From positions 1 to 16,363 of the forward strand of contig NZ_LATL02000297.1 in NCBI RefSeq assembly GCF_000972705.2: DNA of 16,363 bases, given 5' to 3'. The notes beneath the pieces are model-generated. The model was not told the origin of the DNA. It ran no database searches and saw only the letters and a program-made list of their open reading frames with translations. The translations under genes and the position numbers were made by a program. Below are positions 8,007-15,245 of this stretch, piece after piece; the stretch's first letter is position 1; each line of letters begins with the position of its first letter. Source of the stretch: Limnoraphis robusta CS-951 (GTDB lineage Bacteria > Cyanobacteriota > Cyanobacteriia > Cyanobacteriales > Microcoleaceae).

Positions 8007-8969
8007 ATGGAAGAGAATACCTTTGCTACGTCTGCTTATATTGCGACTGATACTGATACGGCTTTTGACTATCTTTGCAGTCTGAAAAATTTAGATGACT
8101 GGACGCTGTTTAGTCGGATGATCGAGCAAGTTGATGAAGATACTTGGCTGGGAACGGCTTCGGGTTATCAACATAATTTGTATTATCATGTCAAACGAAT
8201 TGACAATGGTTTCTTTAAGGGGATTGAATGGCATTGTGGGATTAAATACCAAGAGTATTTTCAGGTTTATCCGGTGATGCTATTTCCCCCTGAATATATT
8301 GAACCTGGAACTGATGAGTCAGGGGTTTATTTTCACTGGTTGAGTTTTGTTGATCCGAAGCGACGAGTGCCGATGATTATGCAAGGAATTGAAACTGTGC
8401 ATACTTCTGAATGTCGTTCGCTCAAGGCTATTTTAGAGCGCCAAGCTGGAAGAACTGAAGCGGCTCACGGTCGTTATAAAATTGTGACGGATACTATCTT
8501 TGTTGATGCGCCGATAGATATGGGATATGAATATCTCAGCGATCTGCGAACAATGGATGAATGGGCGCATTTACTAAGACCTGCGGGTGAAATTAGCTCG
8601 AAAGAGGGTGAGTTTTTAGATGAGTACAATCAAAAGGTAAAGGTTGAGTTGCGAGCGCATACTCTCAGCAAATATTATCTGATTGAGCAGGATTTCTATT
8701 ACCCTGATCACAATTTTATTCAACGCAGCCCTTGCATTATTATTCCCTGTTCCTATGCGTTTGCTGATCCTGATGCTGAAGGTTTTATTCAACATCGGAT
8801 CACGTTTTGGCCGGTTGATAAACCTCTGCGTCATGGTAAGCTACAAATTCAAGACTTTGGTGCTGAAAGTATGAACATTAAACGGTTCTTAGAAGCGAAA
8901 GCAGGTAATCTCGAAACATTTGCCCAAGGGATGAGTTATCAGCCCAAAAAAGCACTCGCTAAAGTTTAG
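8007..8969 (+). CDS. scyC: ScyC, scytonemin cyclase/decarboxylase
   Basis: This cyclises the ScyA beta-keto acid with loss of carbon dioxide to the cyclopentyl-indole ketone, the scytonemin monomer skeleton. The 320 residues have no signal peptide, consistent with a cytoplasmic site. The protein looks like two tandem copies of a START/SRPBCC-like fold. The first half opens with ATSAYIATDTDTAFDYLCSLKNLDDW; the second, near residues 157-185, has the parallel TDTIFVDAPIDMGYEYLSDLRTMDEW. The ScyC identity rests on its place directly after scyA and scyB and on its resemblance to the known family; no universally conserved catalytic motif can be pointed to. It ends the first transcription unit: a strong terminator follows at 9069-9101. 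Confidence 0.93.
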   Translation: MEENTFATSAYIATDTDTAFDYLCSLKNLDDWTLFSRMIEQVDEDTWLGTASGYQHNLYYHVKRIDNGFFKGIEWHCGIKYQEYFQVYPVMLFPPEYIEPGTDESGVYFHWLSFVDPKRRVPMIMQGIETVHTSECRSLKAILERQAGRTEAAHGRYKIVTDTIFVDAPIDMGYEYLSDLRTMDEWAHLLRPAGEISSKEGEFLDEYNQKVKVELRAHTLSKYYLIEQDFYYPDHNFIQRSPCIIIPCSYAFADPDAEGFIQHRITFWPVDKPLRHGKLQIQDFGAESMNIKRFLEAKAGNLETFAQGMSYQPKKALAKV

Positions 8970-9068
8970 AGAATATCGCTGATAAAAGCGCAACTATCCC
9001 TAATAGTTTGGGTGTTAGGTAGACTAGAATTTTAGCCATTAATTGATCAAGTTTTGAATTTTAGACTA

Positions 9069-9101
9069 AAAAACCCGGTTTCTTTGAGAAACCGGGTTTT
9101 T
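9069..9101 (+). terminator. Rho-independent terminator after scyC
   Basis: The stem AAACCCGGTTTC (9071-9082) pairs perfectly with GAAACCGGGTTT (9088-9099) around the loop TTTGA, extended by A-T pairs on both sides and ending in a run of T. The A-run on the left makes it potentially bidirectional. It lies 100 bases after the scyC stop and closes the scyABC unit. Confidence 0.9.
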
Positions 9102-9158
9102 CGCTTGTGACACCCGCCCTACCCCGATTACTATTTCCTGCTGTAGTATTTAAATATG

Positions 9159-9213
9159 CCAAAAGAAATAGGCAATAAGATATAGACCAAAAGAAATAGG
9201 CAATAAGATATAG
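9159..9213. repeat. 27-base direct repeat, two copies
   Basis: CCAAAAGAAATAGGCAATAA and the next seven bases occur at 9159-9185 and again identically at 9187-9213, a 28-base period. Its complement TTGCCTATTTC resembles the heptamer repeat between scyA and scyB, so both may belong to the same class of cyanobacterial short repeats. Confidence 0.9.
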
Positions 9214-9734
9214 AAAAACTCGGCTGTGTTAGAGCATACTTTTAAAAATTTTGCAACTATATTTTTAACGATACCTTTGATTATTTTTTAGAAAATTCCT
9301 TAAAAAGATAGGCAGTTATACGGGTAACAATTTTTTACAGACCCTCCGTGAAATTTCGTAAAAAAAGTCAAACCTTTACGAAAAAAAAGACATCTTTTCA
9401 TCTATTTTACTGTGTTAGTTTATCAATGAGTCATCTGGGTGTCCTAGAAGAAAACCAAGTCTGATAGGTAGTTTGGACTGGTTTTGAGCTTTAACTGAGA
9501 CAGACTGTATTGCAATAAATAGTCTGAGATATTTATGGTGGAGAGTAACTTTTGTCACTCTGCCAGCTAAGTATGGCTCCAAAGTTTTCATTCTTATTGA
9601 TTCATACTTTTCTATCTTTTTACGCCAAGCTCTAAGGGCTGGTAAGCTTTCAGTTGCTCACTAACTATTAACAGTCTTTTCTGTTTTCTTCTATTGATTT
9701 GTAAGCTACGACTATTTATTTTTTCACGGGAACA

Positions 9735-11102
9735 ATGAAACTTAAGCAAGTTGGTTATTCATTTCTAACGGTTACTGCCGTATTCGCTGTGGCGATGCCT
9801 GCTGAGGCAGCAAGTTTTACAACAATAGCAAGCGGACTCAATAATCCGAGCGGGATTACTTTTGGCCCCGATGGTAGTCTATATGTTGGGGAAACAGGTA
9901 CAGGCGGTGACGGAAACTGTCAGCCCTCTCCGAGTGCAGCTTTTGCCAATATTTGTGCGGGTAACACTGGATCACTCACTAAAGTTGATTTTCTGACTGG
10001 CACTCAGACAAGAATATTCAACGGCTTTGACTCACTGGCACTTCAGCCGACTCTAGAGCAAGGTGCAGGCCCCCAAGAGCTTGCCTTTGATTCTAACGGT
10101 AATGCTTACTTAGTCGTTGGCTACGCTGGATACCCAGGCAACCGAGATATCGATCTGTTTGAACTCGCTCAAGGGACTGAACTACCCCCCGAACAGAACT
10201 TCATTGCGCCCCCTACTGCAAGTCCTGACGAATTATTAAATGTCCCTGACTTGGGCAAACTGTTTAAGGTAGATTTAGCAACAGAAGAAGTCACAGAATT
10301 GTTTGACTTTGCCCTCTATGAACAGTTGAACAATCTTGACGGTGGCGACTTCATTAGTAATCCTTTTGCCCTCACCATTAAAGATGATTCAGCTTTTGTT
10401 GTGGATGCAGGGGCTAACGTTATCTACAATATCGGTTTGGATGGTGTCCTGCGGAATGCTTTTGCCGCCCCAACTCAATTGGTGGCAAACGTAGAATTTC
10501 CTCCCGCTTCTCCTTTTGAACCGCCTCAAAATTCTGGCGAAGAACCTGAAATGCCCTCCTTTGAGCCTCCTGCTGGCCCATTAGAGTTGCAATCCGTACC
10601 GACAGGAATTACCACCGGGCCAGACGGTGCAGTTTATTATGCTGAATTGACAGGCTATCCCTATCCAGAAGGGGAAGCCCGAATTTTCCGCATCAATCCT
10701 GAGACAGGTGAACCCGAAGTCTTTTTAGACGGTTTCACCCAAATTACCGACATCGACTTTGATGAAGAGGGCAACCTGTTAGTGTTGCAATTTGCTGATG
10801 AAGCGCAGTGGAAAAATAGCGTTGAAGGCAGCTTAAAGAATTTACCCGGTTCCGTCATCAAAGTCACCCCCGAGGGCATTCGCACAACAATTGCTTCTGA
10901 AGGGATCTTCTCGGCAACAGGTATTCAAGTCGGCCCCGACGGTGGTATTTACGTTGCCAATAATGCGATCGGTACGGATGGTTCAATCATCAGGCTCAAC
11001 GACGCCCAGGCAGTACCAGAACCCGGTAGCATCTTAGGTCTGTTGTTATTGGGGGGTGCGTCCCTTTTTGGTTTAAAAGGTAAGCGAGACAGGGTGAGTT
11101 AA
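9735..11102 (+). CDS. scyD: ScyD, secreted NHL-type beta-propeller protein with PEP-CTERM tail
   Basis: This member of the ScyD/ScyE family acts outside the cytoplasm in scytonemin maturation; its exact role is not established from sequence. The 455 residues begin with a signal peptide (MKLKQ, hydrophobic core, cleavage probably after AEA at residue 25). Propeller strands recur as GITFGPDGSLYVGE, ELAFDSNGNAYLV, GITTGPDGAVYYAE, DIDFDEEGNLLVL and GIQVGPDGGIYVAN. A proline- and glutamate-rich loop of about 35 residues lies near 253-288. The C-terminus is a PEP-CTERM-like sorting signal: VPEP at 427-430, a hydrophobic stretch (SILGLLLLGGASLFGL) and the basic KGKR. That suggests exosortase processing and surface or sheath placement. 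It is paralogous to scyE, which follows after 88 bases. No clear Shine-Dalgarno is seen; the signal peptide supports the start. Confidence 0.92.
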   Translation: MKLKQVGYSFLTVTAVFAVAMPAEAASFTTIASGLNNPSGITFGPDGSLYVGETGTGGDGNCQPSPSAAFANICAGNTGSLTKVDFLTGTQTRIFNGFDSLALQPTLEQGAGPQELAFDSNGNAYLVVGYAGYPGNRDIDLFELAQGTELPPEQNFIAPPTASPDELLNVPDLGKLFKVDLATEEVTELFDFALYEQLNNLDGGDFISNPFALTIKDDSAFVVDAGANVIYNIGLDGVLRNAFAAPTQLVANVEFPPASPFEPPQNSGEEPEMPSFEPPAGPLELQSVPTGITTGPDGAVYYAELTGYPYPEGEARIFRINPETGEPEVFLDGFTQITDIDFDEEGNLLVLQFADEAQWKNSVEGSLKNLPGSVIKVTPEGIRTTIASEGIFSATGIQVGPDGGIYVANNAIGTDGSIIRLNDAQAVPEPGSILGLLLLGGASLFGLKGKRDRVS

Positions 11103-11190
11103 TTCAAGACAGTTGGGGTGTGATTGTTTATGGCGATCGCATCCGACGACAAACCTCTACTCGCTACAGTCTCGACGCCTAACTCTAGAA

Positions 11191-12522
11191 ATGAACATCT
11201 TGCACTCGGTTCGCTCCTTAGCACTCACCTGTTTCTTCTTTTCCATTGCCAATACCGCTCAAGCGGCAACATTCACCACCTTTGCTTCTGGCTTGAATAA
11301 TGCTCGTGGACTGGCTTTCGGCCCCGATGGTGAACTCTACGTTGCTGAAGCCGGAATTGGGGGAGGCTCGACTTCACCTAATTCTATCCCCTCGCCAAAT
11401 ATGCCGGGTTTTGACCTGTATTTAGGCAATACGGGCGCCATTAGTAAAGTGTCTCAAGACGGTACTGTTACACCTGTGTTGACGGGTTTGAGTTCTCTGG
11501 CGTTGGCAGAGGGTAGCAACGCAGTTGGGCCGCAAGATATCGCCTTTGATGCTTTCGGTACGCCTTATATTGTTTATGGATCGGTGGGCGATCCGGCAAG
11601 GCGCGATCAAACGCTTAATGCCTTAGCAGGTAATCCTTACTCGGAGAGTGATGTTTTAGGAACGTCGGAGTTTGGCAGTCTCTACCAAGCTAATTTTGCA
11701 ACGGGTGAACTGACGCAGTTAGCAGACTTGGCAGCCTATGAACTGCAAAATAACCCGACGGTTGGTGATATTGACAGCAACCCTAACAGCCTCGCTATCA
11801 ATGGCGAGACTATTTACATCACAGACTCGGGCGGGAATAATTTGTTTGCCTATAGTCTCAGAGAAAACCAGTTAAGTCTTGAGGCGATTTTTGAACCGGA
11901 AATTGTTTCTTTCGAGAGTCTGGTGTTTCCAGAAGGGTTAGGGCCGCCCCCTGCCGCACCGAATGATCCCACTCAAGCGCCGGAGACGGAAGAACCCAGC
12001 TTTGCTTTGCAATACGTTCCCACTGGGGTTGCCGTTGGGGGTGATGGCAATCTTTATGTTGCTGAGTTTGGCGGGTTTCCGTTTCCCCAGGGGAAATCAG
12101 AAATTACTCAAATTGATACCAATGGTCAACAAACAACGTTTGCATCGGGTCTGATTCAGCTTACTGATGTTGCGTTTGCGCCTAATGGTAAGGCTTACGC
12201 GACTGTTTTGGCAACTGAATCTTTGGTATTAGGAGGCGATCGCGGCAAAGTTGTTGAGATCGATACGGATGGTGCAGTTAGGACGATTTTAGACGGGAAC
12301 GAGGTTGACGGGGTTGAGTTGTTAGTGAACTTAACCGTCGGAACAGACGGCTTGGTTTATGTTGCGGGTCGAGGCAATGGCCCTGACTCAACGATTTTTC
12401 AAATTGATCCAGAAGGTGACGCTGTTGATATCCCTGAACCCAATACAGCCCCGGTTGTTTTAATTTGGGGTCTTTTGGGAACGGGTTATTTCGTTTTTAA
12501 ACGAAAGCAGACGGCAGCTTAA
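11191..12522 (+). CDS. scyE: ScyE, secreted NHL-type beta-propeller protein with PEP-CTERM tail
   Basis: This periplasmic or surface protein belongs to the ScyD/ScyE family. Genetic work in Nostoc, as I recall it, ties ScyE to late steps after the monomer is made. I chose the ATG at 11191 (443 residues) because it starts directly at a signal peptide (MNILHS, hydrophobic core, cleavage likely after AQA at 25). A frame-open TTG at 11113 would add 26 non-signal residues and is rejected. Propeller motifs include GLAFGPDGELYVAE, DIAFDAFGTPYIV, GVAVGGDGNLYVAE, DVAFAPNGKAYAT and NLTVGTDGLVYVA. A proline-rich loop before LQYVPTG matches the same position in ScyD. The tail has IPEP (414-417), a hydrophobic stretch and KRK, a PEP-CTERM-like signal. 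It lies 88 bases after scyD and 52 before scyF, probably in one operon. Confidence 0.92.
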   Translation: MNILHSVRSLALTCFFFSIANTAQAATFTTFASGLNNARGLAFGPDGELYVAEAGIGGGSTSPNSIPSPNMPGFDLYLGNTGAISKVSQDGTVTPVLTGLSSLALAEGSNAVGPQDIAFDAFGTPYIVYGSVGDPARRDQTLNALAGNPYSESDVLGTSEFGSLYQANFATGELTQLADLAAYELQNNPTVGDIDSNPNSLAINGETIYITDSGGNNLFAYSLRENQLSLEAIFEPEIVSFESLVFPEGLGPPPAAPNDPTQAPETEEPSFALQYVPTGVAVGGDGNLYVAEFGGFPFPQGKSEITQIDTNGQQTTFASGLIQLTDVAFAPNGKAYATVLATESLVLGGDRGKVVEIDTDGAVRTILDGNEVDGVELLVNLTVGTDGLVYVAGRGNGPDSTIFQIDPEGDAVDIPEPNTAPVVLIWGLLGTGYFVFKRKQTAA

Positions 12523-12560
12523 TTGTCACCAAGACAGATTGAATAACCATTACAATGACT

Positions 12561-12567
12561 GGGGAAG
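12561..12567 (+). promoter_or_regulatory. Ribosome-binding site deciding scyF start
   Basis: GGGGAAG lies seven bases before the ATG at 12575. It favours this start over the in-frame TTG at 12539, which lacks such a site and would put 12 polar residues in front of the signal peptide. Confidence 0.5.
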
Positions 12568-12574
12568 TATTCTT

Positions 12575-13861
12575 ATGATCGTTAAAAAATTATCAATGGG
12601 TGCAAACGTTTTGGTATCGGGTGCAAACGTTTTGGTATCGGGCGCAAACGTTTTGGTATCGGGTGCAAACGTTTTGGTATCGGGTGCAAACGTTTTGGTA
12701 TCGGGCGCAAGCCTTGCGCCCCTACTGGCGGGATCGTTGATCTGTTTGGGTGCGATCGCCTCGGAAGCCCAAGCGATTACTCTTAAATATGAGAGTCAAA
12801 TTGGTTCTCCGGGTTTCGGCCAGGGCGAATTATTTGTGCCTCAAGGTGTGACTGTTCAAGATAGTACGGGAAATATTTTCATCGGGAATGGTCGCGGACG
12901 AAACCCTGACGGTACGACTAACTTTGACATTGGTAACGAAGTTTCAATTTTTAGTCCGACGGGTGAATATATTGGTGCTGTCGGGAGTGGCGGTACCGGC
13001 CCAGGCGAGTTTGATGAACCCGGAGCATTGGAGTTTAGCCCGAAAACGGGTAATCTCTATGTGGGTGATGTGTTTAACCTGCGTGTCAATGTTTATGATC
13101 CTGACGGTAACTATATCCAAACCCTTGCAGATGGTGAGTTTGGGGGATTAATTCCTGGTCGCGCTTTCTTTGGCCCGTCTGGGATTACCTTCGACGCGGA
13201 TAACAACGTCTATATTGGCGACTTCAGCAACGACCGCATCCTGAAGATTAACGAAGCAGGCGAACTTATTGACACTATCGGCACTGCGGGAACTGAACCG
13301 GGACAGTTTCAAGGCCCTGCGGGGATTCGCATTTCACCTGTTAGCGGTAATATTTATGTCGCTGACCAGTTTAACAACCGTATTCAGGTTTTAGATTCTG
13401 AAGGGAATTCGATTCGGACTTTTGGTTCAGAAGGGGTAGAACCGGGTCAGTTCTTGCAGCCGATTGGTTTAGAGATAGATGAGCAGGAAAATATTTATGT
13501 TGCTGACTCTATCAATAGCCGCGTGCAAGTTTTTGATAAAGAAGGCAATTTATTAACTGTGTATGGCGAACCTGCGCGTACAGCAGACGGTGATATTATT
13601 CCTCCGCCTCCCCCAGACGGTTCTACTGGGCCTTTTGGAGATCCGCTTGACCTGCGACCGGGTGCATTTAACTGGACGGGTGGCACGGGACTTAGTGATG
13701 ACAAACTCTATGTGGGAGATTTCTTCCAAGGTCGTGTTCAAGTTCTTAGCATTAATTATCACGATGATGCGGCGAAAGTACCTGAACCGACTTCGGTATT
13801 CGGGTTAGTTGTTGGCGGTTTTATTGCGGCACTTCTCAAAAAACGTCAATTGACTCGTTAA
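12575..13861 (+). CDS. scyF: ScyF, secreted NHL-repeat protein with repeat-expanded signal peptide and PEP-CTERM tail
   Basis: This secreted NHL-repeat beta-propeller belongs to the scytonemin cluster; its biochemical role is not known from sequence. The start at 12575 gives 428 residues. The basic MIVKK is followed by five copies of GANVLVS (9-43), then a conventional hydrophobic core and probable cleavage after AQA at residue 67, an unusually long leader. Mature NHL repeats are clear: FGQGELFVPQGV, GEFDEPGALEFSP...NLYVGD, FGPSGITFD...NVYIGDFSNDRI, GQFQGPAGI...NIYVADQFNNRIQV and GQFLQPIGLEID...NIYVADSINSRVQV. The C-terminus has VPEP (402-405), a hydrophobic stretch and KKR, a PEP-CTERM-like signal. 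It follows scyE by 52 bases. The 203 bases to eboA hold palindromic repeats. Confidence 0.92.
   Translation: MIVKKLSMGANVLVSGANVLVSGANVLVSGANVLVSGANVLVSGASLAPLLAGSLICLGAIASEAQAITLKYESQIGSPGFGQGELFVPQGVTVQDSTGNIFIGNGRGRNPDGTTNFDIGNEVSIFSPTGEYIGAVGSGGTGPGEFDEPGALEFSPKTGNLYVGDVFNLRVNVYDPDGNYIQTLADGEFGGLIPGRAFFGPSGITFDADNNVYIGDFSNDRILKINEAGELIDTIGTAGTEPGQFQGPAGIRISPVSGNIYVADQFNNRIQVLDSEGNSIRTFGSEGVEPGQFLQPIGLEIDEQENIYVADSINSRVQVFDKEGNLLTVYGEPARTADGDIIPPPPPDGSTGPFGDPLDLRPGAFNWTGGTGLSDDKLYVGDFFQGRVQVLSINYHDDAAKVPEPTSVFGLVVGGFIAALLKKRQLTR
12599..12703 (+). repeat. 21-base tandem repeat, five copies, within scyF
   Basis: Five head-to-tail copies of GGTGCAAACGTTTTGGTATC plus G run from 12599 to 12703. 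They are identical except that the third has GGC in place of GGT. Each encodes GANVLVS inside the signal peptide of ScyF. The 21-base period keeps the frame whatever the copy number. Confidence 0.97.
12703..12721. repeat. Near-perfect palindrome in scyF leader region
   Basis: GGGCGCAAG (12703-12711) and CTTGCGCCC (12713-12721) are perfect complements around one base, followed by CTAC. The sequence directly follows the 21-base array and encodes part of GASLAPLL in the signal peptide. The GGGCGC/GCGCCCCTAC ends resemble other small cyanobacterial palindromic repeats. Confidence 0.7.
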
Positions 13862-13870
13862 TCTTGCCTT

Positions 13871-13983
13871 GTAGGGGCGGATTTTTTACAGTGATCAGTA
13901 AACAGTGACCAGTGAACAGTGATGTAGGGGCGGGTTCAGCAACAGATCTAGTTTTCCCATGCAAAACTTTTATAAACCCGCCC
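13871..13983 (-). repeat. Palindromic element cluster after scyF
   Basis: A degenerate GTAGGGGCGGATT half-element at 13871, ten bases past the scyF stop, is followed by an AGTGA(T/C)CAGT-type short repeat (13889-13922) and then a full reverse-orientation element at 13924-13983, from GTAGGGGCGGGTT to TATAAACCCGCCCC. Together these fill most of the 203-base scyF-eboA gap. I see no promoter that I can assign here. Confidence 0.8.
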
Positions 13984-14064
13984 CCCAATGACTGATAACT
14001 GTAAGGAATTCGTCCCTACGCTCACGGGTGACTAAAAAGTTGAACAGTTTAATCAAATAGCAAC

Positions 14065-15111
14065 ATGGTTATTGCATCTATTAATAAATCAACTCACATT
14101 GATCGCACTGTAAATGTAATCTTTAATTGGCTTTCTCGGGGCGGGTTTACACAGGTTATTTCTGAGAAACATACATTTGGGGAGAACCAGCAAGAGGGCG
14201 AGTTTACACAGGTTATTTCTGACAAACATACATTTGGGGAGAACCAGCAAGAGGGCGGGTTTACACAGGTTATTTCTGACAAACATACATTTGGGGAGAA
14301 CCCGCCCCTACGAGAGGAACAGCTTGCTTGGCTGAAGAAACAGCAGTCTGAGTTGTTAAATGGAGGAACAACACAAAGAGCATTTTTCATTGCATTTAGC
14401 TTGGTTCCCCGTCGTTTGGGTAAAGCTAATTGGATATTTAGCGATGAAGATTTGAAAACGGCAACAGAAATTTGCCCCGGTTGGCAACCTCAATACTGGC
14501 GAGTTGACGCGCTGGCTCGAACGCTATTAATTTTGTCATTAATTCAAGGTAATCCTGAAGACTATGACAACATTCTCGATCAACTTTTTTCTGCGGCTGA
14601 TATTGATGAATTAGTTGCTCTTTATCAAGCGTTACCGCTACTTCCTTCGCCGGAAAAATACCAAGATCGTGCAGCCGAAGGCATACGCACAAATATGTCT
14701 GTTGTGTTTAAAGCAGTGGCACTTCATAACCCTTATCCGGCAAATTATCTTTCCGAAGCTGCTTGGAATCAAATGGTTTTAAAAGCCATTTTCATCGACT
14801 GTCCTCTCCACAATATTATCGGTTTGGATCGTCGAACTAACCCCAATTTGTCACAAATGTTGATAGACTACGCCCATGAACGTTGGGCAGCAAATCGCAC
14901 TGTTACCCCTGAACTTTGGCGGGCGATGGGGGCTTTTACAACTGACAGCATGGCGGAAGATTTAACAAAAGTATTGGATCACCCCGATCCGATGCAACAA
15001 CAAGCAGGGGCGATCGCCTGTGCTATTTCTAATTCTGAAAAAATACAGTCATTGTTAGCGTCTCGCCCTGAGTTGAAAACAGTTGTGAGTCAGGGGGGAT
15101 TTTTTACATAA
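14065..15111 (+). CDS. eboA: EboA-like protein with in-frame repeat insertion
   Basis: This is the first protein of the ebo cluster, which in Nostoc is needed for moving the scytonemin precursor to the periplasm. The molecular activity of EboA itself is unknown. The 348 residues have no signal peptide. The recognisable EboA body runs from about residue 84: REEQLAWL, FFIAFSLVPRR, WRVDALARTLLIL, LVALYQALPLLP, AAEGIRTNMSVVFKAVALHNPYPANYL, AWNQMVLKAIF and DYAHERWAANR. Residues 25 to about 83 are encoded by a triple palindromic element (14139-14311) and read as three near-identical 19-residue units (GGFTQVISEKHTFGEN and variants). This splits the natural N-terminus (NWLS at 21-24) from REEQ without breaking the frame. 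No internal Met follows the insertion early enough to restart. It lies 134 bases before eboB. Confidence 0.88.
   Translation: MVIASINKSTHIDRTVNVIFNWLSRGGFTQVISEKHTFGENQQEGEFTQVISDKHTFGENQQEGGFTQVISDKHTFGENPPLREEQLAWLKKQQSELLNGGTTQRAFFIAFSLVPRRLGKANWIFSDEDLKTATEICPGWQPQYWRVDALARTLLILSLIQGNPEDYDNILDQLFSAADIDELVALYQALPLLPSPEKYQDRAAEGIRTNMSVVFKAVALHNPYPANYLSEAAWNQMVLKAIFIDCPLHNIIGLDRRTNPNLSQMLIDYAHERWAANRTVTPELWRAMGAFTTDSMAEDLTKVLDHPDPMQQQAGAIACAISNSEKIQSLLASRPELKTVVSQGGFFT
14139..14311 (+). repeat. Triple palindromic element array inside eboA
   Basis: Three tandem units begin at 14139, 14196 and 14253, an exact 57-base period. The outer ends are the full element termini GGGCGGGTTTAC and GAACCCGCCCCTAC. 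The two internal junctions carry the altered GAACCAGCAAGAG, and units 2 and 3 share TGACAAAC where unit 1 has TGAGAAAC. The array is translated in frame as three 19-residue units. The pattern indicates one insertion followed by tandem duplication. Confidence 0.95.
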
Positions 15112-15142
15112 ATGGGGAATTTTGCACCAACAACTCAAATGA

Positions 15143-15202
15143 GGGCGGGTTTATATAGATTGTTTTTCAGACACATAAATTAGTTGTAGAACCCGCCCCT
15201 AC
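15143..15202 (+). repeat. GC-ended palindromic element, eboA-eboB gap
   Basis: This intact 60-base copy runs from GGGCGGGTTTATATAG to GTAGAACCCGCCCCTAC, 31 bases after the eboA stop and 43 before the eboB start. It is a single-unit relative of the array inside eboA. Confidence 0.9.
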
Positions 15203-15245
15203 AAAACTAATAACTGAAAAGTTTTTTACCTACATTTATATCACC

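Larger units (their letters stand above)
8970..9734. other. 765-base scyC-scyD intergenic region
   Basis: No gene is supported here. It holds an intrinsic terminator (9069-9101), a 27-base direct repeat (9159-9213), A/T-rich tracts around 9240-9410 and presumably the promoter for scyD. A weak TTGCAA at 9510-9515 followed by TATTTA at 9530-9535 is spaced too short for a confident sigma-70 promoter. The length and the terminator indicate that scyDEF is transcribed separately from scyABC. Confidence 0.65.

Noticed and set aside
9157..9186. 9-codon frame (MPKEIGNKI) after scyC
   Set aside because: It falls inside a direct repeat, has no ribosome-binding site, and is too short to support.
11113..11190. 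TTG-initiated extension of scyE
   Set aside because: It would put 26 polar residues ahead of an obvious signal peptide that begins at the ATG at 11191.
12539..12574. TTG-initiated extension of scyF
   Set aside because: It lacks a ribosome-binding site, while the ATG at 12575 has GGGGAAG upstream and starts a typical basic signal-peptide n-region.
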